A DNA stretch of 64,000 nt from Chrysoporthe austroafricana (taxonomy: Eukaryota; Ascomycota; Sordariomycetes; Diaporthales; Cryphonectriaceae): assembly GCA_001051155.2 (NCBI GenBank), contig JYIP02000004.1, positions 4,148,383-4,212,382 of the forward strand, written 5' to 3'. The notes under the pieces were generated by a model. It did no database searches. It had not been told where the DNA came from and saw nothing but the letters and a program-made list of their open reading frames with translations. Each line of letters opens with the position of its first letter. Within the stretch, counting starts at the first letter, position 1. Below, in pieces: positions 32,479 to 45,207 of the stretch. The position numbers and the translations under genes are program-made.

Positions 32479-34432
32479 CACGGGCTCCCCTCCTCCCTCT
32501 CCGCCTCATGGCCCTGATACCAAAAGAAAAAAAACAACTAATTGGCTGCGCGCGATGATTTACGACAATACCCCTTGGCTTCGAATTTTTTTTTTCCCCC
32601 CCTACTCTCCATCTCCCTCTCTCCCTCTCTCCCTCTCTGCCCTCCTGCTCTTTTCTCTAATACGGGATCCCGGTCTCGATGTAACAACCACGACGCATGA
32701 GCGTGAGGCGTTTCTGGTGTCAGGGGATTAGTCGGCCTCTTTGGCCCACTTGGTGTGCGGTCTCTCCCCCTTTTCTTCCTCCTCCTCCCCTCTCCCCCCC
32801 TCCTTTCCGATTGCGAAGTCGGTGGGTACGGGGGAAACGGCGGGCAGGAGGAGGAGGGGGGTGGGTTATCTTATGGGATCTTATGATTTCGACGAGCGAG
32901 GGCCGCCGGGAGGGTTTTTACGAGTTAATCTTATCTTTATCTACATATCAAGTGGGTGGGAGTCGGGCTCCGAGCATGTTACGAGGTTTCGCGCCCGCCG
33001 AGATGCGATAATACATTGGATGTTACGAGAGTTTTTACCCCTCCCCTCCCCTTCGACCATGCCATGACCGCAGTGTGAGCACATGATCTGAAACGTCTCT
33101 TTCGTATGCTGTGGTGGGGACGGGCTCGTGATAGCTGAGTACGGGGGCTGAAGGATGGATGGATGGTCTGGGGGAGGCGGGTCTCACAGAGCCAGTGTTG
33201 GTACATAACCAGACTACATGGTGCTGCTCCCACCGCCCCCTCGCCTTCCCAAGGCCACGCTCCGTCCCCCCGGTATTCAAGACACCCGCTCGCCGAGTTT
33301 CTCCTGTTGGAAATACCACCCTCCCGCCCGCGCCCGCACGGTCGAGCCGGAGTGTGGGCTATGCTGCTCGTACCACCCATACGGCCATCGGCCTTGCGGC
33401 CCCTGCGCGAAGGAGTGGGAACAGTGAGGATCGGTGGCTTGCAAGCGCTGGTGTAGCTACCCGCCGGAACCTTTGTGTGTGGGAGATGTGAGGTGTGGCT
33501 TACCAGGGTCAGACACGAGGACGCAGTGGGGGCCTAGGTCTATCTATCTATCCAATACAGCGTAAGGCTATGACTATCCAACACAGCATAAGGCTATGAG
33601 GACTCGAATCCCAGCATACGGGAGCAAGAGCAGTTCCTAGAAACAACTCAGACTGGTATAGAAAGGGTTTATTCATGAGGAAGAAAATCGGCTTTGGCAT
33701 TGGAGCTCTCTTGGTTGGTATCCTGCTTGTCACTTCCAGGACAATAGTCCGGCAATTTGGAATGAGTTCATGACGAATAACTTTATCCCACCTAGTGGAG
33801 AACATGAGTTGGCCAGAGCTCGAGCAAGAAGTATCGATGGCAGAGAAGCTTGGCTTGGATATCAAAGTCCTCCAGCCCTCCTGACTGGCTTTATCGTCCA
33901 CTGGACCCCAGGGCAACGCCAGCGCAGTTTCAATGCACATTTCTTCACAAGCTGCCTAGTCCCTCCTATCCAGCAGGAGATCGGCCGTGCAGCCGGAGCA
34001 CCAGGCGCTTTGTGCGGCTTCACCCGCATCACCACTGCCTCTCGACACGACCCTGCGGACTGTTCTTTCCAGCCTCACTATCACGGAATTCGGAACAGTT
34101 TGATCCGAATCTGTGCTCTGGAGGCTCCACCCAGACAGCAGCGCCTGCCGGTCAGGTCGTCAAGATGTCCGGTTTTCGCAGGTTCGAACGGCAATAATGC
34201 GGGCCTTTTGTGTTTGTCAATATGTGTCGGTTCTGTGTGCCATCTTCACCACAACTCTTGTCCCTCGTGCTCCACCTGTCCTATACTGTCTTGGCTATTC
34301 GAATTCTCTGATATAAACAGAATAACCTTGGCATTGTTGTCATTCATTGTGATTGTAACCTAGATTCGACTCACTTCTCCTCCTTATCTTGTGGTGGTGG
34401 ACCTCCCCGTTGAGGCGACAGCGTGAGCACCA
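32479..34432. other. 2 kb intergenic
   Basis: This holds the 3' flank of the Erf4-family gene (pyrimidine tracts at 32588-32640 and 32760-32810) and the 5' flank of the carrier gene. Composition shifts to lower GC from about 33500. A minus-strand open frame of 130 codons at 33548-33940 has ordinary residue composition but matches nothing I know, so I did not call it. Confidence 0.45.
33548..33599. repeat. 26-bp tandem duplication
   Basis: Two head-to-tail 26-bp units (33548-33573, 33574-33599) begin CTATCCAA and end AGGCTATGA. They differ by two transitions (T/C and G/A). They are preceded by a short (TATC)n run. Confidence 0.9.
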
Positions 34433-36014
34433 ATGGTTGTGACGGTGAGGATCGAAGATCTTGAGGATGTCAGGAAAGGCCCAGAGGCGCCCAAGCCTCG
34501 AAACAAATATATCCAGTTCCTCTCTGAACAATGGCTGGTGGTCGGCTTCGCCCTGGCTTGTGTGTTTGCGTGGAGATGGCCCAGTAGGCGCCCTGTTGAC
34601 GCCCAGAATTGACAGCTAGGGACGAAACTGACTGTTTCTCGTCAAGGCGTCGCCGCCACCGGTGGCCCGATCAGGTCCGAGTACAGCATCCTGTACGGCT
34701 CCGTCGCCGTAATCTTCCTCGTCAGCGGCCTGCAGCTCTCGACGCAGAAGCTCCGCGAGAACCTCTTCAACTGGCGCCTGCACATCATCGTGCAAGGGAT
34801 CAGCTTCGTCGTCATCCCCGCGATCTGGCTCGGTCGGTGCACCGCCCTTCCCCTTCCTCCCCCCCTTCCGCGCCTGTGCCCGGGCCTGCTTGCTGACCCC
34901 GGGGCGCGCAGTCATCATGTGGACCACCATCGCAGCCGGCGACCTCGAGACCCACGTCGTCGGGACGCCCGTGCTCATCGGCATGCTGGTGACGAGCTGC
35001 CTGCCGACCACGATCTCGTCCAACGTCGTCATGACCCGTAACGCGGGCGGCGACGACGCGGCGGCCATCATCGAGGTGGTTATCGGGAACGTGTTCGGGT
35101 CGTTCGTCAGCCCGGGGCTCATCTACGCCCTCATCCCGCGCCGGCCTGAGTTCGCGATGTGGATGCCGGCCTCGCCGAGCACCCTGGGCAAGATGTACGG
35201 CGGCGTCGCCGGGAAGCTGGGCCTCACGGTCATCTTGCCGCTGGTGGTGGGACAGTCGGTGCGGATCCTGTTCGAGAGGCAGGTCGTGTGGTGCGTGCAG
35301 CACTTCCACCTCGGAAAGGTGTCGACCTTCTTCCTCTGTACGCTGATCTGGTCAGTACAACCTCTGCGGGTGTTCTTCTTATAGGAGGTGAAGCAGAGAA
35401 GAAGGGCTGGGCGGGCGGCCCTCGCTGACCAGCAAGCCAGGTCCACCTTCTCCAACGCCTTTAAGACAGGCGCGCTCTCCACGATGCCCAGGAGCTCCAT
35501 CCTGTTCACCATCTTCATGAACATCGGCCTCTATGCCCTCTTCACCGTGATCTGCTTCGTGCTCGCGCGGCCGCCGCACGACCTCGTGAAGAGGGCGATG
35601 GCGTCGCGGGTGGCGTCCTCGTCGCTGCCGCGCTCGCTCCGGCACTTCATCACGCCGCGGCAGATGTCGAAGGAGCAGGCAGTCGCGGTGTGCTTCTGCG
35701 GCGCGGCCAAGACGACGGGCGTCGGCATCCCGCTGGTGGCGGCCATGTGGGCGGGGCGGGACGAGGTGACGCGGGCGTACCTGCAGATCCCCGTGCTGCT
35801 GTACACCATGGAGCAGGTGTTCCTGGCCCAGGGGCTGGTGTACGTCTTCAAGTGGTTCCTGCGGCGCGACGTCCACAGCGAGCTGGACGTGGAGAGCGTG
35901 AGGGGCGCGCGCGGGGTGCGCGGCCTCGACGGGGCGGACGAGGCGGGCCGCGCGGAGGCGGCGGGGGACGGGGGCGGCCCGCGGGCGGAGGGCTTCGAGG
36001 AGGTCAAGCTGTGA
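34433..36014 (+). CDS. RCH1: SLC10A7/Rch1-type bile-acid-symporter-fold membrane protein
   Basis: Four exons (34433-34583, 34647-34832, 34912-35350, 35441-36014) give 449 residues. Donors are GTAGGC, GTCGGT and GTCAGT, with CTGAC branch sites. The N-terminus is NKYIQFLSEQWLVVGFALAC, followed by GGPIRSEYSILYGSVAVIF, LQLSTQKLRENLFNWRLHI, TSCLPTTISSNVVMT, GGDDAAAIIEVVIGNVFGSF and, near the end, CFCGAAKTTGVGIPLVAAMW. About ten hydrophobic segments are visible, as in the family. Known: yeast/Candida Rch1 sits in the plasma membrane and restrains calcium influx; human SLC10A7 affects calcium handling and glycosylation. The polar C-terminal tail is Gly/Arg/Glu-rich. The first and second introns rest on weaker donors, but the joined protein aligns smoothly with the family pattern. 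Confidence 0.88.
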
Positions 36015-37684
36015 AGGGCGTGTTTTCCTGTGTGTGGTGTGTGTTTTGCGGATATTGATACCCATCCCCCTTTGCTGCTGCTTAGGAAAGCTTATGAGTC
36101 ATGAAGTTGAGCATGTTTAGGCTTTGTTCCTGTTGTTGTTGCACATTTTACTATCCAGTGCCTCTCCATAGTTAGTTCCATCTTGGTCCCACCGTTGGGC
36201 AGTTAGAGGCGTTACTTTTGAGTCTTTAGTGAATAGAAGTTCTCGTCTCTAGAGAGTTGGGCTATGACGGCTTTTCGAAGCGTAGTTATGTCGAAGCGTG
36301 GTTATGTATGAATTTCGCTATCTGCTAAGTAAGTAGAGGGCAAAAGGCCGTTCCTATAACGAGCTTGTTTGTGCTTTGCATCTCCGTGCTCGGTTCATAT
36401 CCATATGAAGCAGCAATATTGAGCAACAAAATATAAAACCCACATGTCAGGGAGTCTTCTGTCCTCAAGCGCGCGCAGACGGGCGCCGGGTGTTTCTGAT
36501 GGCAGCCTGAGCCCAACTGGATCTTCTTGTGGCCGAGGATATACTTATATAGGAGGAGGGGGGATTTGCCTGCTTCGGCTGCACCTTTCTTTCTCTGTTA
36601 TCGGAAGCCATACACCGTCACCTGTCGTCTTTGCGAGCATCATCGCCCCCAATAGGTGGATATGGATGGGACCGGAGTCGAATCAGGACTTTTCCTACCG
36701 GGCTTGATAATTATTATGTGATATCTAATTCGTAGTTACAACGGCGATGTTTGAGTCTACAGGCCGACTTATCAAATTCCAAAGTCGTGTTTTACTCCAA
36801 CTTTGTATATATATGTATATAAGCACACACAACTATATACCATCTCACAATACCAGCTATAAACATCATTTCTTTTCGCCAAAAAAGACGGTGGCATATG
36901 GAAGCATGATATATGAGACTGGATGCAAGGAACGAAGGGGCTAAGCGGAATATGTAGGAAGTCCACTTTGTACTATATTACGCGAATTCCCTTCGGTTCT
37001 CACTAGTCCTGCCCCCGGCCCTCATCATGCCTCCCTATGTGATCGTTCTAGCTTACGTGGATTAGTATATCGATTCTCGTCGGGGCCCCTCTGTGGTGTG
37101 TAGGCCCCGGCAGGGGCCCTAAGACAACCAGCAGCTCTGGTCCTGTGCAACACCAACCCAATCCAATCACAACCGGTCCTTGCCCTGCGAAGACCGGGCC
37201 CATCCTATATTGTTGCGTGCAGACTGTCCGTCGTGTGCCGAAGAAGGAGTTCAATGGACAATGAAAGCTGGCGGGGAAATCTGAGGATCTGCACCCCTGC
37301 CGCCGCACGTCGGGGTTGCTGATACAGCGTGGTAGTGGCTACTGCAGACCTACGGCAGATCTCTAGCGCATGCTACCAAGACCAGCGTCTCAACTGCAGC
37401 TCTCATACCGAGTTAAGCTCCTCCTTATATTGGGCATAGATCCGTTACAGGTGGAACGTTGCCCGGGAGACAGCCCAGCGCGCCTCGATATTCGAATGAG
37501 GACCTGCTTGCCAATCATATGAATGTCTCACGAGTTGTGCCTCTTGCGGCTCAACACTGATCACGTCGAGACGTTGCGGACTTTGTAAAGGGCCAGGGCG
37601 AACGCAGAGTCTCCGGCACGACTTATTTCGGCTCGACTGCACTTCACCTCCTCTGAAGCTACACAATCGGGCCCTCTACCAGAG
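36015..37684. other. 1.7 kb AT-richer intergenic
   Basis: Noticeably lower in GC than the flanking genes. Contains TATATATATGTATATAAG-like sequence near 36807-36823 and several short unconvincing frames. No gene supported. Confidence 0.45.
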
Positions 37685-40600
37685 ATGGGCAGTGCCAAGA
37701 GTGAGAAGCTGCTGGCCAGCTCCTCGCCGCCACCATATCATGAAGCACCCGCATATCCCAAAGTCCAACCGGGCCGGCGCCTGCGGAGGGCACTCTCACT
37801 CCGCCTCCTCGTAGCCCTGCTCCTCGCGGTCCAGCTATCCTGGCTGTACATCTGGAACAGCCAGACGCACCGGCCACGAGCCGCCCTGTCGGCCCTCGAA
37901 GAAAAGAAATTCAACGCAGGCCTGGCGTCCTGCGCTGCCCTCGCCACGTTTCCCACGAGAGTCGAGCCCGAGGACCGGAGGGAAAACCCGAGATGGAACG
38001 CCGTGAGCGGCCAGGCCGGGACAGTGGTGCTGCGCAATGCGACGCTCTTCGACGGCGAGCAGTTCCTCGACCACCCCGTCGACATCGTCTTCTCCAGGGG
38101 CCTCATCACCTCCGTCTCGCCCGCCGCCGCCGCCGCAGTCGCCGCCGGGGACGCCAAGGAGGTCAACCTCCGCGGGGCGTACGTGACGCCTGGCCTAGTC
38201 GACATGCATGCGCACCACCTAGCCATGTCCTGGCCGATCTTGGCTGCCACCGATGATACCAACGAGATGCATCCTGACTTTGGCCCGCTCACGCCGTTCG
38301 TGAGTGCTATTGACTCGATGAAGGCTTATGATATGGCCACGAGGCGTATCGCCTCCGGCGGCGTCACGTCCAGTCTGATCATCCCGGGCAGCGCGAACAT
38401 CATGGGCGGCGAGGGCGCCGTTGTGAAGAATGCGGTGAAGGCCGGACCGAACGGCGAGTACGTGGTCGAGGAGATGTTGCTCGAGCATGGGATCGAGCTG
38501 GGCGAGAGGCATAGGTACATGAAGATGGCGTGCGGCGAAAACCCGAAGCGCGTGTATGGGCATACGAGGATGGGAAATGTATGGGTGTTGAGGAAGTGGC
38601 TTGCGAGGGCGAAGGAGCTGATCGACAGGCAAGATGCGTGGTGCGAAGGCGCGCATATGGCGATAACTGCGGAGGCTCGGGCGAGGATGTTGGCTGACAA
38701 GGGCGGCTTCCCTGAAGAGCTCGAGTTGGAAAGCACCGTGGGTATGCTCAGAGGGCGTGTGGCGATGCACAACCACTGCTATGAGCCTGAGGATATGGAG
38801 ACCATGCTGCGCGTCTCCCACGAGTTTGGGTTCCGCGTTCGAGCTTTTCATCACGCTATTGCAGCCTGGCAGGTTCCTGAGATGTTGAAGGAGTATGGCG
38901 AGTATGTGCTGCTTTCCTCACGACCCGGCTCTCGTACCATGACGCTGACCGGCATGCAACAGAAACATCACAATCGCAACATTTGCTGAATTTTCACTCT
39001 ATAAGCAAGAGGCCTACGCCGCAAGCCTTTATGCCGGCAAGATCCTCAACGATCACGGCGTGCCGGTGGCCTATAAGTCCGACAACGCGGAGGAGGATCT
39101 CTCGGCGCAATACTTGATGCTACAACCAGTTGTTGCGCACTCTTTTGGCCTGCCGGTGGACAAGGCCTTGCAATCGGTAACCTCGATTCCAGCCAGGGCA
39201 ATCGACATTGATTCCCGAGTGGGCTACGTCCGGTCGGGGTATGATGCCGATATTGTGGTCTGGGACTCCCATCCTCTTTCCATCGGCGCCACGCCGAAGC
39301 AGGTCTACATTGACGGCGTGGCAACGCTGGATCCCGTCAAGGTCGCAGAGAACACGGCGCGCGTTGTCTTCACGACCGCTGACGACATGCACAGAGGTGC
39401 GGGGGAACCTGAGATGCGCGCTACTATTGCTGGGGAGGAGAGATCGCAGGTCTGCGCTGACGTGCGCAAGCAAGGCCAGACCTTCGTGATTAGTGGTATC
39501 AGCAAGTCGTTTCTAGACGAAGAGTCAGGTATACCTCCCGCGAGCGAGAGCGAGCCCGCCAACGGAAGCAGCCTCATGCTCATAGTTCAGGACGGTCGGG
39601 TCGTCTGTCTGGGTTCTAGCGACGCCGGAGCCTGCGCCGACACTGGTATCCATCTCTCAAACAACAATGATGTTGTCCGCATCAACCTCAAAGACGTCCA
39701 TCTCACTCGTGGGCTGACCGGTGTGACGTCTGCTCTGGGGCTCGCCGAGATCACCACGGATCCGGAGACTGGCGACGGCTTGGTCGATCTGGTTAAGCCA
39801 AAGGAGACCAAGGATGCGGAAAACGTCGACTATGCGAAATACGCAGTCAGCCTCGCAGGGAGCAAGGTCAAGGCCAAAGCTTTTGCACGCGCCAGGGTGG
39901 GCGGAGTCACTAGGGCTGTCCAGGCGCCTATGACAGAGGGTGGACTGATCACCGGCGTGTCTACTGGGCTGAGAACGGGACTAGACAGTACGCTTCTCAA
40001 TGGCGGCTTGTTCCAAGAAGACGTCGCTATGCATGTTGTGCTCGGGCAAGATGCGAAGGCGAACGACGGGGCTGTGAGTATGGCTATCGAGAGACTGAGA
40101 GCGCTCATCAAGGCTGGGGGGAATGCGAAAAAGTCCGAGGATACCGATGCTACAAACCCGTGGGCCTTGGTTACCAATGGATCGATGCCCCTGGTCATCA
40201 AGGCCTCCTCAAACGTAAGCCCTACTCACCTCGGTCTCTTGAGCTTCCTTCGTTCTAATGAGGTCACGTGCAGCACGATATTCAGCAGACAATCTTACTG
40301 AAAAGGGACTACCCGAACGTCAACGCCGTCATTCTGGGAGGCCATGAAGCGCCGCTTGTAAGTTTGTGTCTCGAATGGGCTGCTGACCCGGCTTAAGAGG
40401 AGCGTCTACTGATCTGAATGCCCACTCCCCTGTTTTAGTTCGCCCACGAGATCGCGGAAGCGAAGATCCCTCTGATCCTCACAGCGACTCGTCCCGGTCC
40501 AGACAACTGGACGAAGAAGGATTCGCTGCCGGGGCCTCCTCTTAGCAGGAGCCCGGCAGACGTCCTGAGCGAGGCGGGCGTGTTCTTCGGCGTCGCAATT

Positions 40601-40985
40601 CTCACTGAGGAAGGTGCGTTTATGCTCCCTACGATCCCCTGTGCCGTATATCTGCTGATAGCTGACCGACCAAGGGCCACCAGGCGACGCACGCATCCAA
40701 TCTACCGCGCTCGAGGCGTCCTGGGCCGCCAAATATGCGGGCTTGGGCGAGCGACAGGCGCTGGACCTTGTCTCGACGAACATCGAGCAGATTCTGGGAC
40801 TCGAGAGGAGCGGCGATATCGTGGTGTGGGAGGGGAACCCGCTGCAATTCGGCACGCCTGTGCTGGCTTTCCAGTCGCAGGGCGGGAGGTTGGAAGTGAG
40901 CAGCTGCTGGCCGAACGAGGCCGATGAGCGACCGCCGGTGCCGGTGCCGGCAACTGCTGAGCAGGTGCTTGCTGGCGGAGCGTGA
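37685..40985 (+). CDS. membrane-anchored amidohydrolase-superfamily protein with duplicated, catalytically dead second half
   Basis: Five exons (37685-38901, 38963-40214, 40274-40357, 40439-40613, 40675-40985) give 1012 residues. Introns are GTATGT, GTAAGC, GTAAGT and GTGCGT type. A cytosolic N-terminus with RRLRR precedes one membrane segment (LRLLVALLLAVQLSWLYIW, about 40-58), giving type II topology. The catalytic half has the metal-binding set of amidohydrolases: LVDMHAH (His175, His177), MHNH (His362/His364), AFHHA (His389/His390) and KSDN (Asp446), closing with ADIVVWDSHPLSIGATP. From about residue 590 the same order recurs in degraded form: VQDGRVVCLGS, NLKDVHLTRGLTGVTSALGL at the His-X-His position, and ERSGDIVVWEGNPLQFGTP near the end, with none of the metal ligands. 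Fungal relatives are often labelled amidohydrolase or CE9-like. The substrate is unknown; the location is inferred to be the secretory pathway lumen or cell surface. Confidence 0.88.
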
Positions 40986-43356
40986 GGCGTTACGCAGGCA
41001 AGGCGCCTACAGCAGCTTGACGCAGGATGATCTCAATCGTTCTACAGTTGTTGGTGCTGGCGTTGGTGTATCAGCCTTAACCGGCCAAGCGAGGAGGTGA
41101 TCTCGCGCATCCTTAAATTAGCTGCCGGTCTATCACTCTAGATTGCGGTGCGGTTATAGTCAAGCTCAGGTCCCGACGGCCTCTGCTGGGAGATATGGCT
41201 AAGGAATCCAAAGGAAGTATAACACTGGCCGCGCACTTCTCATCTTCTCCCCTGATACGGCCAATTTCACCCCTCGCCAGCTGAGTCTCACAGCAGCCTG
41301 CCTCGAGTGCTTGGCCCACAACGAATGCTCAATGACTGACTCGGCCTTAATTTATAAAGATGACTGAACGCCGGAGGTTTAGATGTAGAGGACTCTTCAA
41401 CCCATCTAAACATAGTAATTGCCCGCTGCCCCCCGTCCCTCTATTTGGGATCCCTGATCTGCACGCCGGGGCCGGGGGCCGCGATGACCCCCACTTACCA
41501 CCCTCCATGTCCCCTGAGACGACCTAAATCATGGCGGAATGGATTGGATGGCTTGCAGTCATTTGCAGGACCATTGGAGTTTGAAACACAACCGTGATTC
41601 CGATACCCTGGGCGCGCGTGGGGCCTCGTTGCTGGACCGCGCTCGAGGTCGGATCTGTCCGTCTTGTTGGAGTTCCCGCTTTGTAAGGCAGAAATAGTTC
41701 TCACACACTTGTGGATCTCTCTGTCTTGTCCTTCCTTTATTTACTTTATTAATAATATTTTTCTCTCTCTCTCACTCACTCCTTCACCCCCCCGGTCCTC
41801 CCCACGAACGACTTGGACTGGAGTGGTTGAAGGTTGATTGATGGTCGTTGCACCGGACTGGTCGGATTCTTCCGCCAGGTGAGGAGATCAGCAACTACAG
41901 ATGCTGAGATGGTCCATTGGATGGCACCCTAGATCGGACGAACATGTTTCGTTTCCCGGGCCGTTCTCATGATAGATCACTAAAGCTTAAAAATGCTCCG
42001 ACCCACCCAAACTTGAGCCACATGCAGTTGGACCCGGCGCGGTCTCTCACAGACCTCTGCAGTTCCACAGCTGAAGGGACCGTGATCCCACCACTTCTAT
42101 CTGCAAACCTGAGCGTAGTATGGCTTGGAAACCTCCCACGTCCGTGACGCCTACGGCCCTGACGAGGTCCTTCACTTTGGGGCGGAGGCTCATCACACCC
42201 TGGCGAACGGGCCTCGCCGGTGCCTGGCCCGCGCCGTGTGGCGTGCCCCTTTTCTCATCTCTGCCGGTTCTCGACTAGACCATCCTTGGTGATTGGACGC
42301 CTTGCCCGCTTTCTGCCAAGTCCAGCAGCCTCTTGTTTGGCATTCATGGCGGCCTGATAATGCACCAGAGAGCTTCTCTCGTTCATGTTGCTCGGAGTTG
42401 CGCTGGCAGGCGCCAGCTCTGGCGGCTGACTAGGCGCCGTCGTTGAATGGCCTCGTCCCTCCGAGATGGTGCACCACCCGTGGGCGTTTCCCAAGGCAGA
42501 ACACCGAAGAGGGTTTCGGCATAATGGTGACAATTGCAAGATAGGAGGAGGGCTAGCATGGTCCTTCGCCGCCATGGCCCACTCCAAGTCGGATTTGGGC
42601 GATGTGCTTCGCATCTCGAGTGGTGAACTTCCTTCAAATTTAACCTTCTCGATCCTCCTCAACCCGGGTTTCCGGAACCGACCTAGTCTGGCGTTTATTG
42701 ACTTATTGCAGGGGAGGCTCAACTGCAGGCCCCGAATGTGCAGGCCCTGGCTTGTCTTGTTGGCACTCCAGGGCGCTTCAGCTTTGCTCCCGCTTCCCAG
42801 TCTGGCAATGTAGTCGCGAGGATGCGAGCGAAATTGGGCGTGGGCGGCCCCCTCCCTGCATCCTGCATCTACCCAGTAGACACCGCAGGTTGTTCCGGAG
42901 GCGTTAGCACCTTACCCGCCTTGGATGCAGGCCGTCTACATGTGCTTCCTATTAGACCACCGTCTTGTCCTCATGCGCCCTGCTTGCTGTTGTCCTTCCT
43001 GGGCTCTGCGCATCCTCGATTTACCATTCTTTACTTTCTTGACGGGCTTGACCTGTCGCCAGCTACGTTCCTTGGTGGTCTCTTCAGATCATTTCTTTCA
43101 TTCTCACATTCACTTAGCAAGCTGCTGGGCAACACCCGGTCTCTATCTTTGAACCTGTCTAAATATCATCTTCCCGTCCTTCGATTTACAGACGAACAGC
43201 TCACAGGCCTTGGCTCTTGCATTGATATCAATATTGACAAAAGCTGTCACTCTTCACAAGTGCTTCAAAGCAGTATCCATTTTGTTTCTGTCCCAGTGAC
43301 AACATCAACTACTTCGAATAAATCAGACAAGTGCTCACTTCCAACACGTACCAATC
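40986..43356. other. 2.4 kb intergenic, no gene seen
   Basis: This holds the 3' flank of the amidohydrolase gene and the 5' flank of the DUF1996 gene. CT-rich tracts lie at 41760-41790 and 43030-43110, the second in a likely leader region. Frames at 42250-43420 run on both strands but none has domain content or a consistent exon structure. Confidence 0.45.
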
Positions 43357-45207
43357 ATGAGGTCCACAGCATTTATCGCAGTAGCTCTAGCTGCTATTAC
43401 TGCCCAGGGGGCCCAGGATGAGAGAACCTTCGCCGTACTGCGATTCTATGGCGACGGACCCATGATGGAAGGACGTGTCGACCCGATCGTCTCGCCCGGC
43501 GAGACTTCGAGCCACGTACACACCATCCAAGGCGGATCGAACATGGGAATCAGCGCTACCGGTGAAGACTTGATGAACTCAAACTGCAGCAGCGCTCTGG
43601 TTGAGGGCGACAACAGCGCCTATTGGTTTCCCAAGCTTTACTTCTACGACAGCGACAATGATACGGTAGAGCCCGTCGATCTGTACTATGCCAACATCTA
43701 TTATTTCTTTGAACGTACGTCCTTTTGATTCCATCTTTCCCGGTCCGGAATATGGTTATACCCCTTCCCATGATAATACTCAATCCCTACTAGCCGTTTT
43801 AATTTGATGCGAAGTTGAACGAAGTTCGCGTTCAGTAAAACGCAGTCTATTCGCTGGCTCCTCTCCCACCATCCACCGTACAGGGACTTCCCACCTGATC
43901 GGCCGATTGCTGACTTTCGATTCTTCGATAGCCACCGACGATGATGTCGTCGCGTTCCCCGTGGGACTGCAGATGACCAGTGGAAACGCTAGTCTTCGGG
44001 AGTGCCCAAATTTCTACGGATCTCTCCAGCTCGATGCTGGCAACTCGTCCGGTATCCAACCAACTCAATGGACTTGCCCGCGGACAACCTACGATCCTGC
44101 CTCCTGGGAGTGGGCATCTGTGTCGGATGGCTCCACGGCGGGTATTCAGGACCAGGGCAACCAAGGCGCTGGTCAGGGTTTCCCATTGTACGTATGCAGA
44201 CCGCAAACGTCCCGTCTTGTACCTAAATTTCCCACATCGCCTTTCGGTTTGCATTGGGATAGGTACCGTAGTCGTTGTTATGGTTCACGTCACGGCTTCC
44301 CATCTTTAGAAGACTATACCTGTAAGACAAAGGCTAACTTTCGAACGCGAACAGCGCTGAGTGCGATGGACTCTATTCGCCACTACGCCAGGATCTTCAC
44401 TTTCCGTCTTGTTACGACCCGTCCAAGGCCCTCACCGATTACGAAAATAACATGGTGTTCCCCACCACCAACTACACGTCCGGCAAGCAGAACTGCCCCG
44501 CGGGATTCACGCACGTCCCTCATCTTTTCTTCGAGGCATATTGGAACACCCAAGTCTTTGCGGACCGCTGGACGCCCAACTCGGGGTCCCAGCCGTTTGT
44601 TCTCTCCAACGGCGACCTCTCTGGGTGCTCCGCACACGGCGACTTCATGGCGGCGTGGGACACCAACGTGCTCCAGAACATCATCGACACCTGCAACGCG
44701 GGAGACATTGGTATGGATACCTGTCCCGGCGTAACGGTCCGTGACAAGAGTACCACCTGCAATGTCGCCTCGCCTATCGACGAGAACATCTATTCCAACC
44801 TGGTGGCCCTGCCCGGCGACAACCCGCTCACGGGATGGGGCATGTCGAAAGACAGCGCGGGAGCATCCACCGCGGCGACCGGGAGCGGCGGCGGCGGCGG
44901 CGGCAGCGGGGTCTCATCGGCTACTGCGACCACAGCGGCTGTTTCGACGAGTGCTGCCTCTCCTGCGGAGGGTAGCAGCGCGACTGGGTCCACACCGACC
45001 GCTGCCTCCCTGGCCACCGTCCCTTCAACTGTTTCCGAGACATCAACAACAACGACAGCCCCGGCGGCAGCCGAGAATGTAGCCCCTGCATCGTCATCCG
45101 CGACGGCGGCCACGACGCTTGTGAAGCAGTGCAAGAAGAAAAGGGAAAGCAATGTACATGTCCATGACCATTTGGCTCGGCACCAGCCTCCTCACCACCG
45201 GCACTAG
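43357..45207 (+). CDS. secreted DUF1996-domain protein
   Basis: Three exons (43357-43714, 43932-44187, 44355-45207) give 488 residues. Introns of 217 and 167 nt (both GTACGT donors, GCTGAC and GCTAAC branch sites) are long for this window, but the joined frame is continuous with the family. The signal peptide is MRSTAFIAVALAAITAQG. The DUF1996 hallmark follows: RVDPIVSPGETSSHVHTIQG, then NCSS, AYWFPKLYF, YYFFEPTDD, PVGLQM, TQWTCP, CDGLYSPLRQDLHFPSCYD, GFTHVPHLFFEAYWNT and LSGCSAHGDFM. The many conserved Cys, His and Asp residues suggest an extracellular, disulfide-bonded, possibly metal-binding or carbohydrate-active fold; the biochemical function of DUF1996 is not established. After about residue 375 comes a Gly run and a Ser/Thr/Ala-rich linker, then a basic and His-rich tail (ending HQPPHHRH). 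There is no clear GPI signal. Confidence 0.86.

Noticed and set aside
31242..32537. 431-codon minus-strand frame opposite the Erf4-family gene
   Set aside because: Reverse complement of conserved coding sequence; the plus strand matches a known family and splices correctly.
33548..33940. 130-codon minus-strand frame as a transposon fragment
   Set aside because: Residue composition is plausible, but I see no reverse transcriptase, integrase or transposase motif, and no terminal repeats.
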